Of a stretch of DNA of 5,723 nucleotides, positions 1 to 5,723 are shown one piece after another. Position 1 is the stretch's first letter. Each line of letters begins with the position of its first letter. The stretch comes from Niveispirillum sp. (GTDB lineage Bacteria; Pseudomonadota; Alphaproteobacteria; Azospirillales; Azospirillaceae): positions 1,397-7,119 of the forward strand of contig JAEMSB010000236.1 of the NCBI GenBank assembly GCA_016463045.1. The letters are read 5' to 3'. Below the pieces are notes generated by a model. The model had not been told where the DNA came from. It ran no database searches and saw nothing but the letters and a program-made list of their open reading frames with translations. The position numbers and the translations under genes are program-made.

Positions 1-3000
1 GCCCAGCACGGCGGCAATCAGCAGGGCCAGCGTTGCCGCGCGGTCGCGCAGCGGGCTGCCGAAGTCGCGTACGCCCGCTACACCCGGCAGTGGATCATCC
101 AGACGCGACAGAATATCGACCGCCCGCTGCCCATCGCCCAGGATGGCAAAGGCGGCGGCGATCTGGGCCCGCGCCAGACGGGTGGGCACACGGGCCTGGA
201 ACGTTTCCTGGAAGAAGCGGACGGGCGTGGCGTCGATGGCGCGGGCACGCGCCGCGACATAGAGCGCATAGGCACGTGCCGGCAGTTCCGCATCCTCCAC
301 CCAGCTATTGCTGATGGAGCGGACCAGCCAGTCCATGCCGCGGCGATAGCCATCTTCGGGCACGGTAAAGCCCGCCTCCCGCGCGCGGGTCAGCACGTCG
401 AGTGAGAAGGCGGTCAGCCAGGGATCGGCGGGGCCTTCATGCGACCAGAGCGAGAAGGCACCGTCGGCCCGCTGCCGCCCGATCAGCCGTTCGACCAGAT
501 CGTCGGCCTTGGCCTTCAGCTTTTCATCCGCCGGCAGGCCCAGCGCCTTTTGCCAGTCATTGGCACCGGGCAGCGGCAGCAGGCGCGAGGCGATCTGATC
601 CGCCGACCCGAAGGGCCGGGCATCGATCAGCAGCAGATGGGTCAGTGCATCCAGGGTGTCATGCGTACTGGCCATGGCCAGCTTCCACGAGGCGCCGGCA
701 ATGGCCCCGTCAGGCTTCGGCACCGCCAATACCGCCGTCTGACCGGGGGCGATCTGGCCGCGCGCCTGCGTGGCCGCGACGGCATGGGCCGGGCGGATAT
801 TGAGGGGGAAGCGGCGGGTCAGGCTGTAACCTTCGGGACCCGTCACATTGACGACCAGCACACCATAGCCGGGGTCGCCGGCCACCAGGGTACGGTCAAT
901 GGACAGCTTGCGGCCCCGCGCCAGGGCCTGAAAGATGGTTTCGGCCTTGCCGCCTTCCAGCTTCACCGGTCCTTCCGCCGACAGCGACACCTTGTAGGCA
1001 CCCCGCACAGGACCCGACACATTTTCCAGGTTCAGGGCGATGCGCGCCCTGTCGCCGGGCGCCAGGAAGCCCGGCAGGGTCATGTCGGTGGCGATGTCGT
1101 CGCGAACATCCAAGACACCCTTGCCCACGCCGACCTTGGTATCGGACCAGGCGACGGCGGTCAGGGACAGGCGGCCCGCCATGTCGGGCAGGACCAGATT
1201 TACCTCCGCCTTGCCATCGGCACCGACCGTCACCACACCGGAATGCAGCGCCGTTACGGGACCGCTGCGCGGGGCCGTCGTGATGCGGGTGGCGCCCTTA
1301 TCCTTGTCGCCGCCATTGGCGGGGGCGGATGCGGTGCTATTGTCGGGATTGACCAGACGGCCATAGACATCGCGCAGTTCCACGGCCAGCCGGCGCTTGC
1401 CCAGGAACCAGCCGACGGGGTCGGCAGCCTGCGTCTCTGGCAAGCGGGCCACGCTTTCATCCACTGCCGTCACCAGCAGGCGGATGGTTGATCCCGGTTC
1501 CGCCCCTGTCACCGTCACGGGCAACTTCACGCTCCCGCGCGGATGTACCGCCGGCTGTTCGGCGATGGCGACCGAAAGGGACCGGTCGGCGGGATCGACA
1601 GCAACCCAGCCCATGCCCAGCGCCCGGCGCGGCGGCGTGCGGTTGCCGGTATCGGCGGGCGCGAAGGACGTGGCCAACACATAGGCGCCGGCCGTGATGT
1701 CATCGGGCAGCGGCAGTTCGACGAAGGCCCCCTCCGTCCCGATCTCGCTGACCAGCGTGTGGCGGATGGCGCGGTCGGCCAGCGCGATGGCGACCGTCCC
1801 GGCATAGGGCGGGCGCACGAAGACCCGCACCTTCTGACCCGGCTTGTGCAGCGGTTCCTGTACCTTGACCTCTACCGCGTCCGGCGTGTCAGCCAGCTTG
1901 GCCGATACCCACCAGCCGGCGGAGAACCGCACTGACGAGGCGATGCCCGTAGCCGGATCAAACACTTCCAGCCGGTAACGTCCGGCGCGGACCTGTTCCT
2001 CAATGGTGGCCGGCTGACTGGCGGCGACATTGATCGACCCGCCCGTCAGGCGGCGGTCCTTCACGATGGTGCGGTATTCCCAGCGGCCATCGGCGGCGTA
2101 CCATTCGTAATCGTACTCTTCTTCGAACAGGTCCCAGGTCAGGCCATTACGGGCGACCTTCTGCCCATCCGGGGCCACGGCCAGGACATCGACGGCCACC
2201 GTCGCCCCTTCCGGCACGGCATCACCGCTGAAATTCGGCTTCAGGCCCAGGGTGAAGGGCTGAAACTCCACCGGCAGGACCAGTTCCTGATCGACCGAGC
2301 GGCCCCCAACATCATGCAGCGTGGCGCGCAGCACCGCCTCCAGCCGGCGGCTGGTATCCGGCAGCTTGCCCAGGTCGAAGGTCAGGACCGCCTTGCCGTC
2401 GGCACCCGTGGTAAAGCCGGGCAGCGCCCGCCTTTCCGGGGCCAAGCTTTGCTGTGCCAGACCAAAACGGTACCCCTCCAGCCCAGGGCGCGGCCTGTCG
2501 GTGGGGCGCAGGGTCAGCGTCATCTCACCGGGCAGAAGGCCGGCGGCCCCACCATTCAGGTAACGGGCATCAATGGTCAGACCGACCTTGCCGTCGGCGC
2601 CGATGCGGGCGCGGTCGGCGGTCAGGTCGAAACCGATACGGGCGGGGGCAACCTCCCCCACATTGAACCGCGTCTGGCCCACCGGCGGGCCGTTGGGGTC
2701 CAGGTGCGCTGTCGCGGTCCAGCGGCCCGACGGTGCGTTGGCGGGCAGTTCCACACGCCAGACATGGGCACCGGCCCCGCCATCATCAACCAACCGGCGC
2801 TCCACCTCCAGCCCATCGGGGCGCACCACCTTGAAGGTCAACTTCTGTCCCGGCAGCGCCTTGGCGTCAGCGTCGCGCAGCAGCGCCGTCAGCCAGACCG
2901 GATCACCGGGTCGATAGGCCCCACGTTCGGGGAAAAGGTACGCATCGGCATTGCCGGTCAATAGGCGCCCGCCATCGCCCTTGCCGATCAGTTCCACCGC

Positions 3001-4065
3001 CGGCGCGCCGAAATCCAGCAGGGAGAAGCCGCCATCAGGCGTGGAGGCGAACAGGGCCTGGGGGGCAGCCTCATTGGCGCCACCCACCTGGGCCGCATCG
3101 AATCGGGCCAGGCCATCGGCACCGGTGACCGCCCTGCCCAGTTCCCGCTTGTCACGGGCCACCAGCCGCAGTTCGACACCGGCCTGCGGCTTGGCCGAAG
3201 ACAGGCTGCGCGCGAAGACATACAGGCCGTTGCCGGCCTTGAAGCTGGTCAGGCCCAGGTCGGAAACGACGAACCATTGCGTGGCGCGCTTGTCCCAGGC
3301 CTGGAAGGACAGGGCCGCATCCTCCGCCACGGCGACATAGACGCCGGGGGCCAGATCACCGATCACGGCATCGATGGGAAAGGCGATCTGGGCGGCCTTG
3401 TTCCGCTCACCCCCGATGGCCATCTCCCCGCGCCAGACGCGCTCGCCCTTCTGGTCCAGGACGTCGCCGATCTCGAACTCGGTCATGGTCTGGTTGGAGC
3501 GACCGTAATAAAGCTGCTCCACCAGGGAGCGGTCATTCAGGCGCAGCACCGTCAGGCGCGCCCGTTCCACATTCACCCCGCGTAGCGGCAGCCCCTCTGC
3601 GTCCACGCGCGGCAGGATATAGCCCTGGCCCCGGAAGGACAGGCTGGGCTTGCGGTCGGGCACGGCCAGATCGCGGCTGATGGCGTCGGTCAGCTTTTCC
3701 TTGGCGCTTGCCGCCGGCAGACCGGCATTGATGGTGACGGCATAGCGCTGACCATGTTTCAGGCCGTCCAGGCACAGGCTCTGGTCGCGCACCGCGATGG
3801 ATACGCCCTGCCCCGGCTCCACCGTCACGAACCGCGTCAGTTCGTTGCTGCGGCCACGCGGGCGCGGCAGGGGGCGGGAGAAGGCGAAACAGGCCTGCGG
3901 CTTATCCCGCTCGGCAGCGATCTCCACTCCCGTCAGCTCAAACGGGCGCGTCTCCGGCCCTGCCTTTGGCGGGGCGGCGGGTGGCGGCGCCCCCTCCTGC
4001 GCGGCAAGAGTGGCGGGCGCCAGGAGAAGACCCGTGGCGAACAGCAGTGCGGGAATGCGCGGCAT
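1..4065 (-). CDS. Alpha-2-macroglobulin family protein (bacterial YfhM type), thioester motif degenerate; 3' end outside window
   Basis: The frame is open from ATG 4065-4063 to the window edge (1,355 codons, no stop). Bacterial A2Ms are periplasmic decoys thought to trap proteases that breach the outer membrane. Visible in order: a signal peptide (about 1-22); a Pro/Ala-rich linker (23-41); an N-terminal MG domain with C59 and C98 and the family string YILPR (149-153); an MG2-like ERGAYRPGD (380-388); WDLFEEEYDYEWY (644-656); an S-x-x-FSAGWW segment ending at 719; the bait-region domain with VDES (868-871) and DVYGRLV (899-905); the A2M core with LPD (959-961); and the helical thioester domain with RPFGSADQ (1150-1157), ADGAFSLW (1200-1207) and SPLRDRA (1337-1343). 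Family members usually have about 1,600-1,900 residues, so roughly 300 or more are missing. The Cys and Glu of the CxEQ thioester are Ser1154 and Asp1156. Family assignment is secure; the exact protein function is inference. Start choice: ATG 4065 puts Arg3 and the hydrophobic core at the very N-terminus, but no good ribosome binding site precedes it. Confidence 0.95.
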   Translation of the reverse strand, partial: MPRIPALLFATGLLLAPATLAAQEGAPPPAAPPKAGPETRPFELTGVEIAAERDKPQACFAFSRPLPRPRGRSNELTRFVTVEPGQGVSIAVRDQSLCLDGLKHGQRYAVTINAGLPAASAKEKLTDAISRDLAVPDRKPSLSFRGQGYILPRVDAEGLPLRGVNVERARLTVLRLNDRSLVEQLYYGRSNQTMTEFEIGDVLDQKGERVWRGEMAIGGERNKAAQIAFPIDAVIGDLAPGVYVAVAEDAALSFQAWDKRATQWFVVSDLGLTSFKAGNGLYVFARSLSSAKPQAGVELRLVARDKRELGRAVTGADGLARFDAAQVGGANEAAPQALFASTPDGGFSLLDFGAPAVELIGKGDGGRLLTGNADAYLFPERGAYRPGDPVWLTALLRDADAKALPGQKLTFKVVRPDGLEVERRLVDDGGAGAHVWRVELPANAPSGRWTATAHLDPNGPPVGQTRFNVGEVAPARIGFDLTADRARIGADGKVGLTIDARYLNGGAAGLLPGEMTLTLRPTDRPRPGLEGYRFGLAQQSLAPERRALPGFTTGADGKAVLTFDLGKLPDTSRRLEAVLRATLHDVGGRSVDQELVLPVEFQPFTLGLKPNFSGDAVPEGATVAVDVLAVAPDGQKVARNGLTWDLFEEEYDYEWYAADGRWEYRTIVKDRRLTGGSINVAASQPATIEEQVRAGRYRLEVFDPATGIASSVRFSAGWWVSAKLADTPDAVEVKVQEPLHKPGQKVRVFVRPPYAGTVAIALADRAIRHTLVSEIGTEGAFVELPLPDDITAGAYVLATSFAPADTGNRTPPRRALGMGWVAVDPADRSLSVAIAEQPAVHPRGSVKLPVTVTGAEPGSTIRLLVTAVDESVARLPETQAADPVGWFLGKRRLAVELRDVYGRLVNPDNSTASAPANGGDKDKGATRITTAPRSGPVTALHSGVVTVGADGKAEVNLVLPDMAGRLSLTAVAWSDTKVGVGKGVLDVRDDIATDMTLPGFLAPGDRARIALNLENVSGPVRGAYKVSLSAEGPVKLEGGKAETIFQALARGRKLSIDRTLVAGDPGYGVLVVNVTGPEGYSLTRRFPLNIRPAHAVAATQARGQIAPGQTAVLAVPKPDGAIAGASWKLAMASTHDTLDALTHLLLIDARPFGSADQIASRLLPLPGANDWQKALGLPADEKLKAKADDLVERLIGRQRADGAFSLWSHEGPADPWLTAFSLDVLTRAREAGFTVPEDGYRRGMDWLVRSISNSWVEDAELPARAYALYVAARARAIDATPVRFFQETFQARVPTRLARAQIAAAFAILGDGQRAVDILSRLDDPLPGVAGVRDFGSPLRDRAATLALLIAAVLG
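595..609 (-). other. Degenerate thioester site G-S-A-D-Q in the A2M protein
   Basis: Residues 1153-1157 occupy the place of the G-C-x-E-Q thioester motif of A2M proteins. The flanks match the family: R-P-F-G before (usually Y-P-Y-G) and I-A-S-R-L-L-P-L after (usually T-x-S-R-x-L-P-L). In the family the Cys side chain forms a thioester with the Gln. Here the Cys codon is TCG (Ser1154) and the Glu codon is GAT (Asp1156), while Gln1157 is kept. TCG differs from either Cys codon at two positions, so a single base error does not explain it. No thioester can form at this site. Confidence 0.88.
4000..4065 (-). other. Signal peptide of the A2M protein (type I, no lipobox)
   Basis: Residues 1-22 have a short basic start (Arg3), a hydrophobic core (roughly residues 4-18, ALLFATGLLLAP) and small residues before a likely cut, either after Ala21 (T-L-A) or Ala22 (L-A-A), just before QEG. 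No cysteine lies near the cut site; the first Cys of the protein is residue 59. This predicts Sec export and signal peptidase I processing to a soluble periplasmic protein, unlike E. coli YfhM, which is a lipoprotein. The precise cleavage site is an estimate. Confidence 0.8.
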
Positions 4066-4095
4066 ATTGATCGGAATGCGGATGACGGGAGGGAA

Positions 4096-4108
4096 CATGC
4101 ATAGCATG
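4096..4108. repeat. Short inverted repeat CATGC-ATA-GCATG
   Basis: Perfect 5-bp arms around a 3-bp centre, lying just downstream of the possible -10 box of the A2M gene and upstream of its preferred start. The position would suit a repressor operator. At this length chance occurrence is common, and two in-frame ATG codons of the A2M frame (4098 and 4107, minus strand) fall inside it, so it may have no regulatory meaning. Confidence 0.25.
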
Positions 4109-4118
4109 AAACGCCAGG

Positions 4119-4124
4119 ATTATG
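4119..4124 (-). promoter_or_regulatory. Possible -10 box for the A2M gene
   Basis: Read on the minus strand this is CATAAT, a 5-of-6 match to TATAAT. It sits about 55 bases before the preferred A2M start at 4065, so transcription would begin near 4112. No recognisable TTGACA-like -35 box lies 16-18 bases upstream, where the sequence is GC-rich (around 4141-4147). It could be a weak or activator-dependent promoter, or a chance match. Confidence 0.25.
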
Positions 4125-4275
4125 GCGTCACAACGGCCAGAGGACGCTGTTTTCAGGCAGTTTGCAACAAGGTCGTTGGCATGCCCCCGTTCCGCAGGCC
4201 CGCAATATCGGGTTTCATTGCCTGATCCCCGCCATCATGTTAGCGCCATACTGGTCCGACATTGCTTGCCATGCC

Positions 4276-4280
4276 AGAGG
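4276..4280 (+). promoter_or_regulatory. Ribosome binding site deciding the start of the membrane-protein gene
   Basis: AGAGG ends four bases before the ATG at 4285, a reasonable Shine-Dalgarno match at slightly short spacing. The frame is open further upstream, with ATG at 4237 and TTG at 4162, but neither has a comparable purine-rich site. The extra residues would also be an atypical Cys/His/Pro-containing leader. This supports 4285 as the true start. Confidence 0.65.
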
Positions 4281-4284
4281 TCCC

Positions 4285-5694
4285 ATGACAGACGCCGATG
4301 ACAGCCAGGTGCCGCAGCGCCGCGTGCCACAGCTGGACTGGCCCCGGCTGATCCTCTGGCTGGGCGGATTCGCGCTGCTGGGTCCGGCGCTTTGGAACGG
4401 CTTTCCCATCGTGTTCTTCGACACGGCTGGATATATCAAGCGAATCCTGGACTGGGATCTGGAGCCGGGCCGGTCCTTCTTCTATGGCCTGTTCCTTTAT
4501 GTCACGTCGGGCGGCTGGTTCAGTTTCTGGGGGCCGATCCTGGCGCAGGCCGGGGCGACGCTGTGGCTGATCCACCTGCTGCTGCGCGTGCACCAGATCG
4601 GGTTCCGCGATTGGCCGCTGCGGCAGGTCACGGGGGCGGTGGCCATCGCGCTGTCGGCCCTGACGGGGGTGTCCTGGTATGTGGCGCAGGTGATGCCGGA
4701 TATCCTGCTGCCCTTGCTGGTCCTGTGCTTCTGGCTGCTGTCCTTCCGCTTCGATGATCTGACCTGGGTGGAGCGGGCGGGCGTGGCTTGTATCGGGCTG
4801 CTGGCCCTGATGTCGCACATGTCCTCCATGGCGCTGGCCGGTGGGCTGGTCCTGACCATCGCGGCAGCCAAGGGGCTGGACCGCTGGCGCGGCTGGGGCC
4901 TAGCCCCGCGGGTCTGGCCGGCGGCGGCTCTGCTGGCCCTGTCGGTCATCGCCATGCCGACCCTGCATATGGCCCTGATCGGCAAGCCGGGCTTCACGCC
5001 GGGTGGCCCCGTCTTTATCTTCGGCCGGCTGGTGCAGGATGGGCTGGCCCAGCGTTACCTGACCGACCATTGCCCCGACCCAACCATCAAGCTCTGCGCC
5101 TATAAGGACAGCCTGCCCGCCACCGCCGATGATTTCATCTGGCACAAGGACAGCCCGTTTGTCGCCATTGGCGGCTGGGACAGTGCCACGCCGGAGCTGT
5201 CGCGGCTGGTGGGTGGCATCGTCAGCGCCTATCCGGGTGCCTTCCTGTCCACAGCCTTGGTCGCCACCAAGGATCAGTTGCTGATGGTCCAGACCGGCGA
5301 CGGGCTGGATGAATGGCAGGAGGTGACGCGCTGGATCTTCCGCGCCTTCATGGCCGACGGCATGCATCAGGCCTTTGCCGGGGCCAAGCAGCAGCGGCAG
5401 AAGACGACGCAAGACCTGTTCGACGCGCTGAACCTGATCCATGTGCCGGTGGCGCATCTGTCGGGCCTGGGCCTGATCCTGGTGGCCGCCTGGGGCTTTC
5501 GTACGGGCCGGCGTGATCTGGCGGCGCTGGCCCTGTTCGTCCTGATCGCGCTGATCGGCAATGCCTTCATCAATGGCGCCCTGTCCAACCCGCATGACCG
5601 GTATCAAAGCCGCATCGTCTGGCTGGCGACCCTGGTCGTGGGGGTGGCGGCGCTGCGGGCTGTCACGCCGCCACGGTCAGGGGCGGCAGGCTGA
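4285..5694 (+). CDS. Multi-pass inner-membrane protein of unknown function, GT-C glycosyltransferase-like layout
   Basis: 469 residues from ATG 4285 to TGA 5692-5694. A hydrophilic N-terminus (1-20) is followed by about nine or ten hydrophobic segments: roughly 21-40, 64-76, 80-100, 114-133, 138-154, 165-194 (one or two), 208-232, 389-405, 411-431 and 444-460. Between residues 233 and 388 lies a large polar loop with C263 and C271, a possible disulfide if periplasmic, and an amphipathic stretch at 312-326. Two motifs look conserved: NGFPIVFFDTAGY (38-50), just after the first membrane segment, and NPHDRYQSRIVW (435-446), before the last. An acidic residue in the first outer loop is typical of GT-C enzymes, which use polyprenyl-phosphate sugars, so Asp46 could be catalytic. 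That is inference: I recognise no named family, and a transporter or other integral membrane protein is possible. It is transcribed away from the A2M gene, with a 219-bp gap. Confidence 0.9.
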   Translation: MTDADDSQVPQRRVPQLDWPRLILWLGGFALLGPALWNGFPIVFFDTAGYIKRILDWDLEPGRSFFYGLFLYVTSGGWFSFWGPILAQAGATLWLIHLLLRVHQIGFRDWPLRQVTGAVAIALSALTGVSWYVAQVMPDILLPLLVLCFWLLSFRFDDLTWVERAGVACIGLLALMSHMSSMALAGGLVLTIAAAKGLDRWRGWGLAPRVWPAAALLALSVIAMPTLHMALIGKPGFTPGGPVFIFGRLVQDGLAQRYLTDHCPDPTIKLCAYKDSLPATADDFIWHKDSPFVAIGGWDSATPELSRLVGGIVSAYPGAFLSTALVATKDQLLMVQTGDGLDEWQEVTRWIFRAFMADGMHQAFAGAKQQRQKTTQDLFDALNLIHVPVAHLSGLGLILVAAWGFRTGRRDLAALALFVLIALIGNAFINGALSNPHDRYQSRIVWLATLVVGVAALRAVTPPRSGAAG

Positions 5695-5723
5695 TCGCCT
5701 GGATTTCCCGCACCAGGAAATCA
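5663..5723 (-). CDS. Possible C-terminal end of a convergent gene (partial)
   Basis: On the minus strand one frame enters from the right edge and reads DFLVREIQAISLPPLTVAA before TGA at 5665-5663. Nearly every codon ends in G or C, as in the two clear genes, and the residues look like ordinary protein sequence. If real, it would be a gene converging on the membrane-protein gene, the two coding ends overlapping by 32 bases. Only 19 residues are visible, so no function can be given. The alternative is that this is the non-coding downstream flank of the membrane-protein gene, where an open frame by chance is easy in GC-rich DNA. Confidence 0.4.
   Translation of the reverse strand, partial: DFLVREIQAISLPPLTVAA

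Larger units (their letters stand above)
4066..4284. promoter_or_regulatory. Divergent intergenic region between the A2M and membrane-protein genes
   Basis: This 219-bp stretch separates two genes that read away from each other, so both promoters should lie here unless transcripts start inside genes. Visible structure: a perfect 5-bp inverted repeat CATGC-ATA-GCATG (4096-4108), an 8-bp palindrome GGCATGCC (4178-4185) and a CATAAT box on the minus strand (4124-4119). I find no convincing -35/-10 pair with normal spacing for the plus-strand gene, no small RNA signature and no clear terminator hairpin. The region is less GC-rich than the genes around it. Its role as a promoter region follows from gene orientation, not from a recognised operator. 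Confidence 0.6.

Noticed and set aside
595..609. The idea that the A2M gene is a decaying pseudogene because its active site is altered
   Set aside because: All 1,355 visible codons are open without frameshift, the domain landmarks are in order and the third-position G/C bias is strong, so the gene appears under selection.
439..1491. A 350-codon open frame on the plus strand
   Set aside because: It lies wholly opposite the A2M gene, with codons exactly antiparallel to the A2M codons. Its Gln/Arg/Gly-rich product has no domain logic and is the usual antisense shadow of GC-rich coding DNA.
2314..2964. A 216-codon plus-strand open frame opposite the A2M gene
   Set aside because: It is in the same antiparallel codon phase as the shadow at 439-1491, has low-complexity composition and no ribosome binding site, and the opposite strand carries clear A2M domains.
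4162..4284. N-terminal extension of the membrane protein (TTG 4162 or ATG 4237)
   Set aside because: Neither start has a ribosome binding site, the leader looks non-coding, and ATG 4285 has AGAGG close upstream.
4240..4818. A 192-codon minus-strand open frame opposite the membrane-protein gene
   Set aside because: It encodes a Gln/Arg/Pro-rich sequence typical of the antisense of a hydrophobic protein (Leu CTG reads as Gln CAG). It has no domain or start signal.
4900..5607. A 235-codon minus-strand open frame opposite the membrane-protein gene
   Set aside because: It has the same Gln-rich antisense composition; the plus strand gives a coherent multi-pass membrane protein over the same bases.
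5691..5723. A transcription terminator after the membrane-protein gene
   Set aside because: I see no stable hairpin followed by a T-run on either strand within the few bases available.

Overview
This is a GC-rich window (strong G/C preference at third codon positions, no A/T-rich islands). Codon use and the protein types suggest an alphaproteobacterium, perhaps from the Azospirillum/Rhodospirillales side. That placement is an inference from style; there is no taxonomic marker in the window. I see no tRNA, rRNA, CRISPR array, insertion sequence or obvious mobile DNA.

Layout. (1) Positions 1-4065, minus strand: one very long gene, open at the left edge, for an exported alpha-2-macroglobulin (A2M) family protein of the bacterial YfhM type. 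1,355 residues are visible; the rest of the thioester-fold domain and the C-terminal domain lie outside. (2) Positions 4066-4284: a 219-bp divergent intergenic region with short inverted repeats and a weak -10-like box for the A2M gene. (3) Positions 4285-5694, plus strand: a 469-residue multi-pass inner-membrane protein of unknown function that resembles GT-C-type glycosyltransferases in general layout. (4) Positions 5663-5723, minus strand: a possible C-terminal tail of a third gene, converging on and overlapping the end of the membrane protein gene.

The main point of interest is in the A2M protein. Its whole fold is recognisable from the N-terminal MG domain to the alpha-helical thioester domain, and the thioester site lines up exactly. 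The reactive Cys is Ser and the Glu is Asp (G-S-A-D-Q where the family has G-C-x-E-Q). The 1,355 visible residues contain only two cysteines, both in the N-terminal domain. It is therefore predicted to be a thioester-less A2M that cannot covalently trap proteases. It also lacks the lipobox cysteine that anchors E. coli YfhM, so it is probably soluble in the periplasm.

The A2M and membrane-protein genes are transcribed away from each other. Nothing in the sequence shows that they work together. I do not find a convincing new multi-gene system here.
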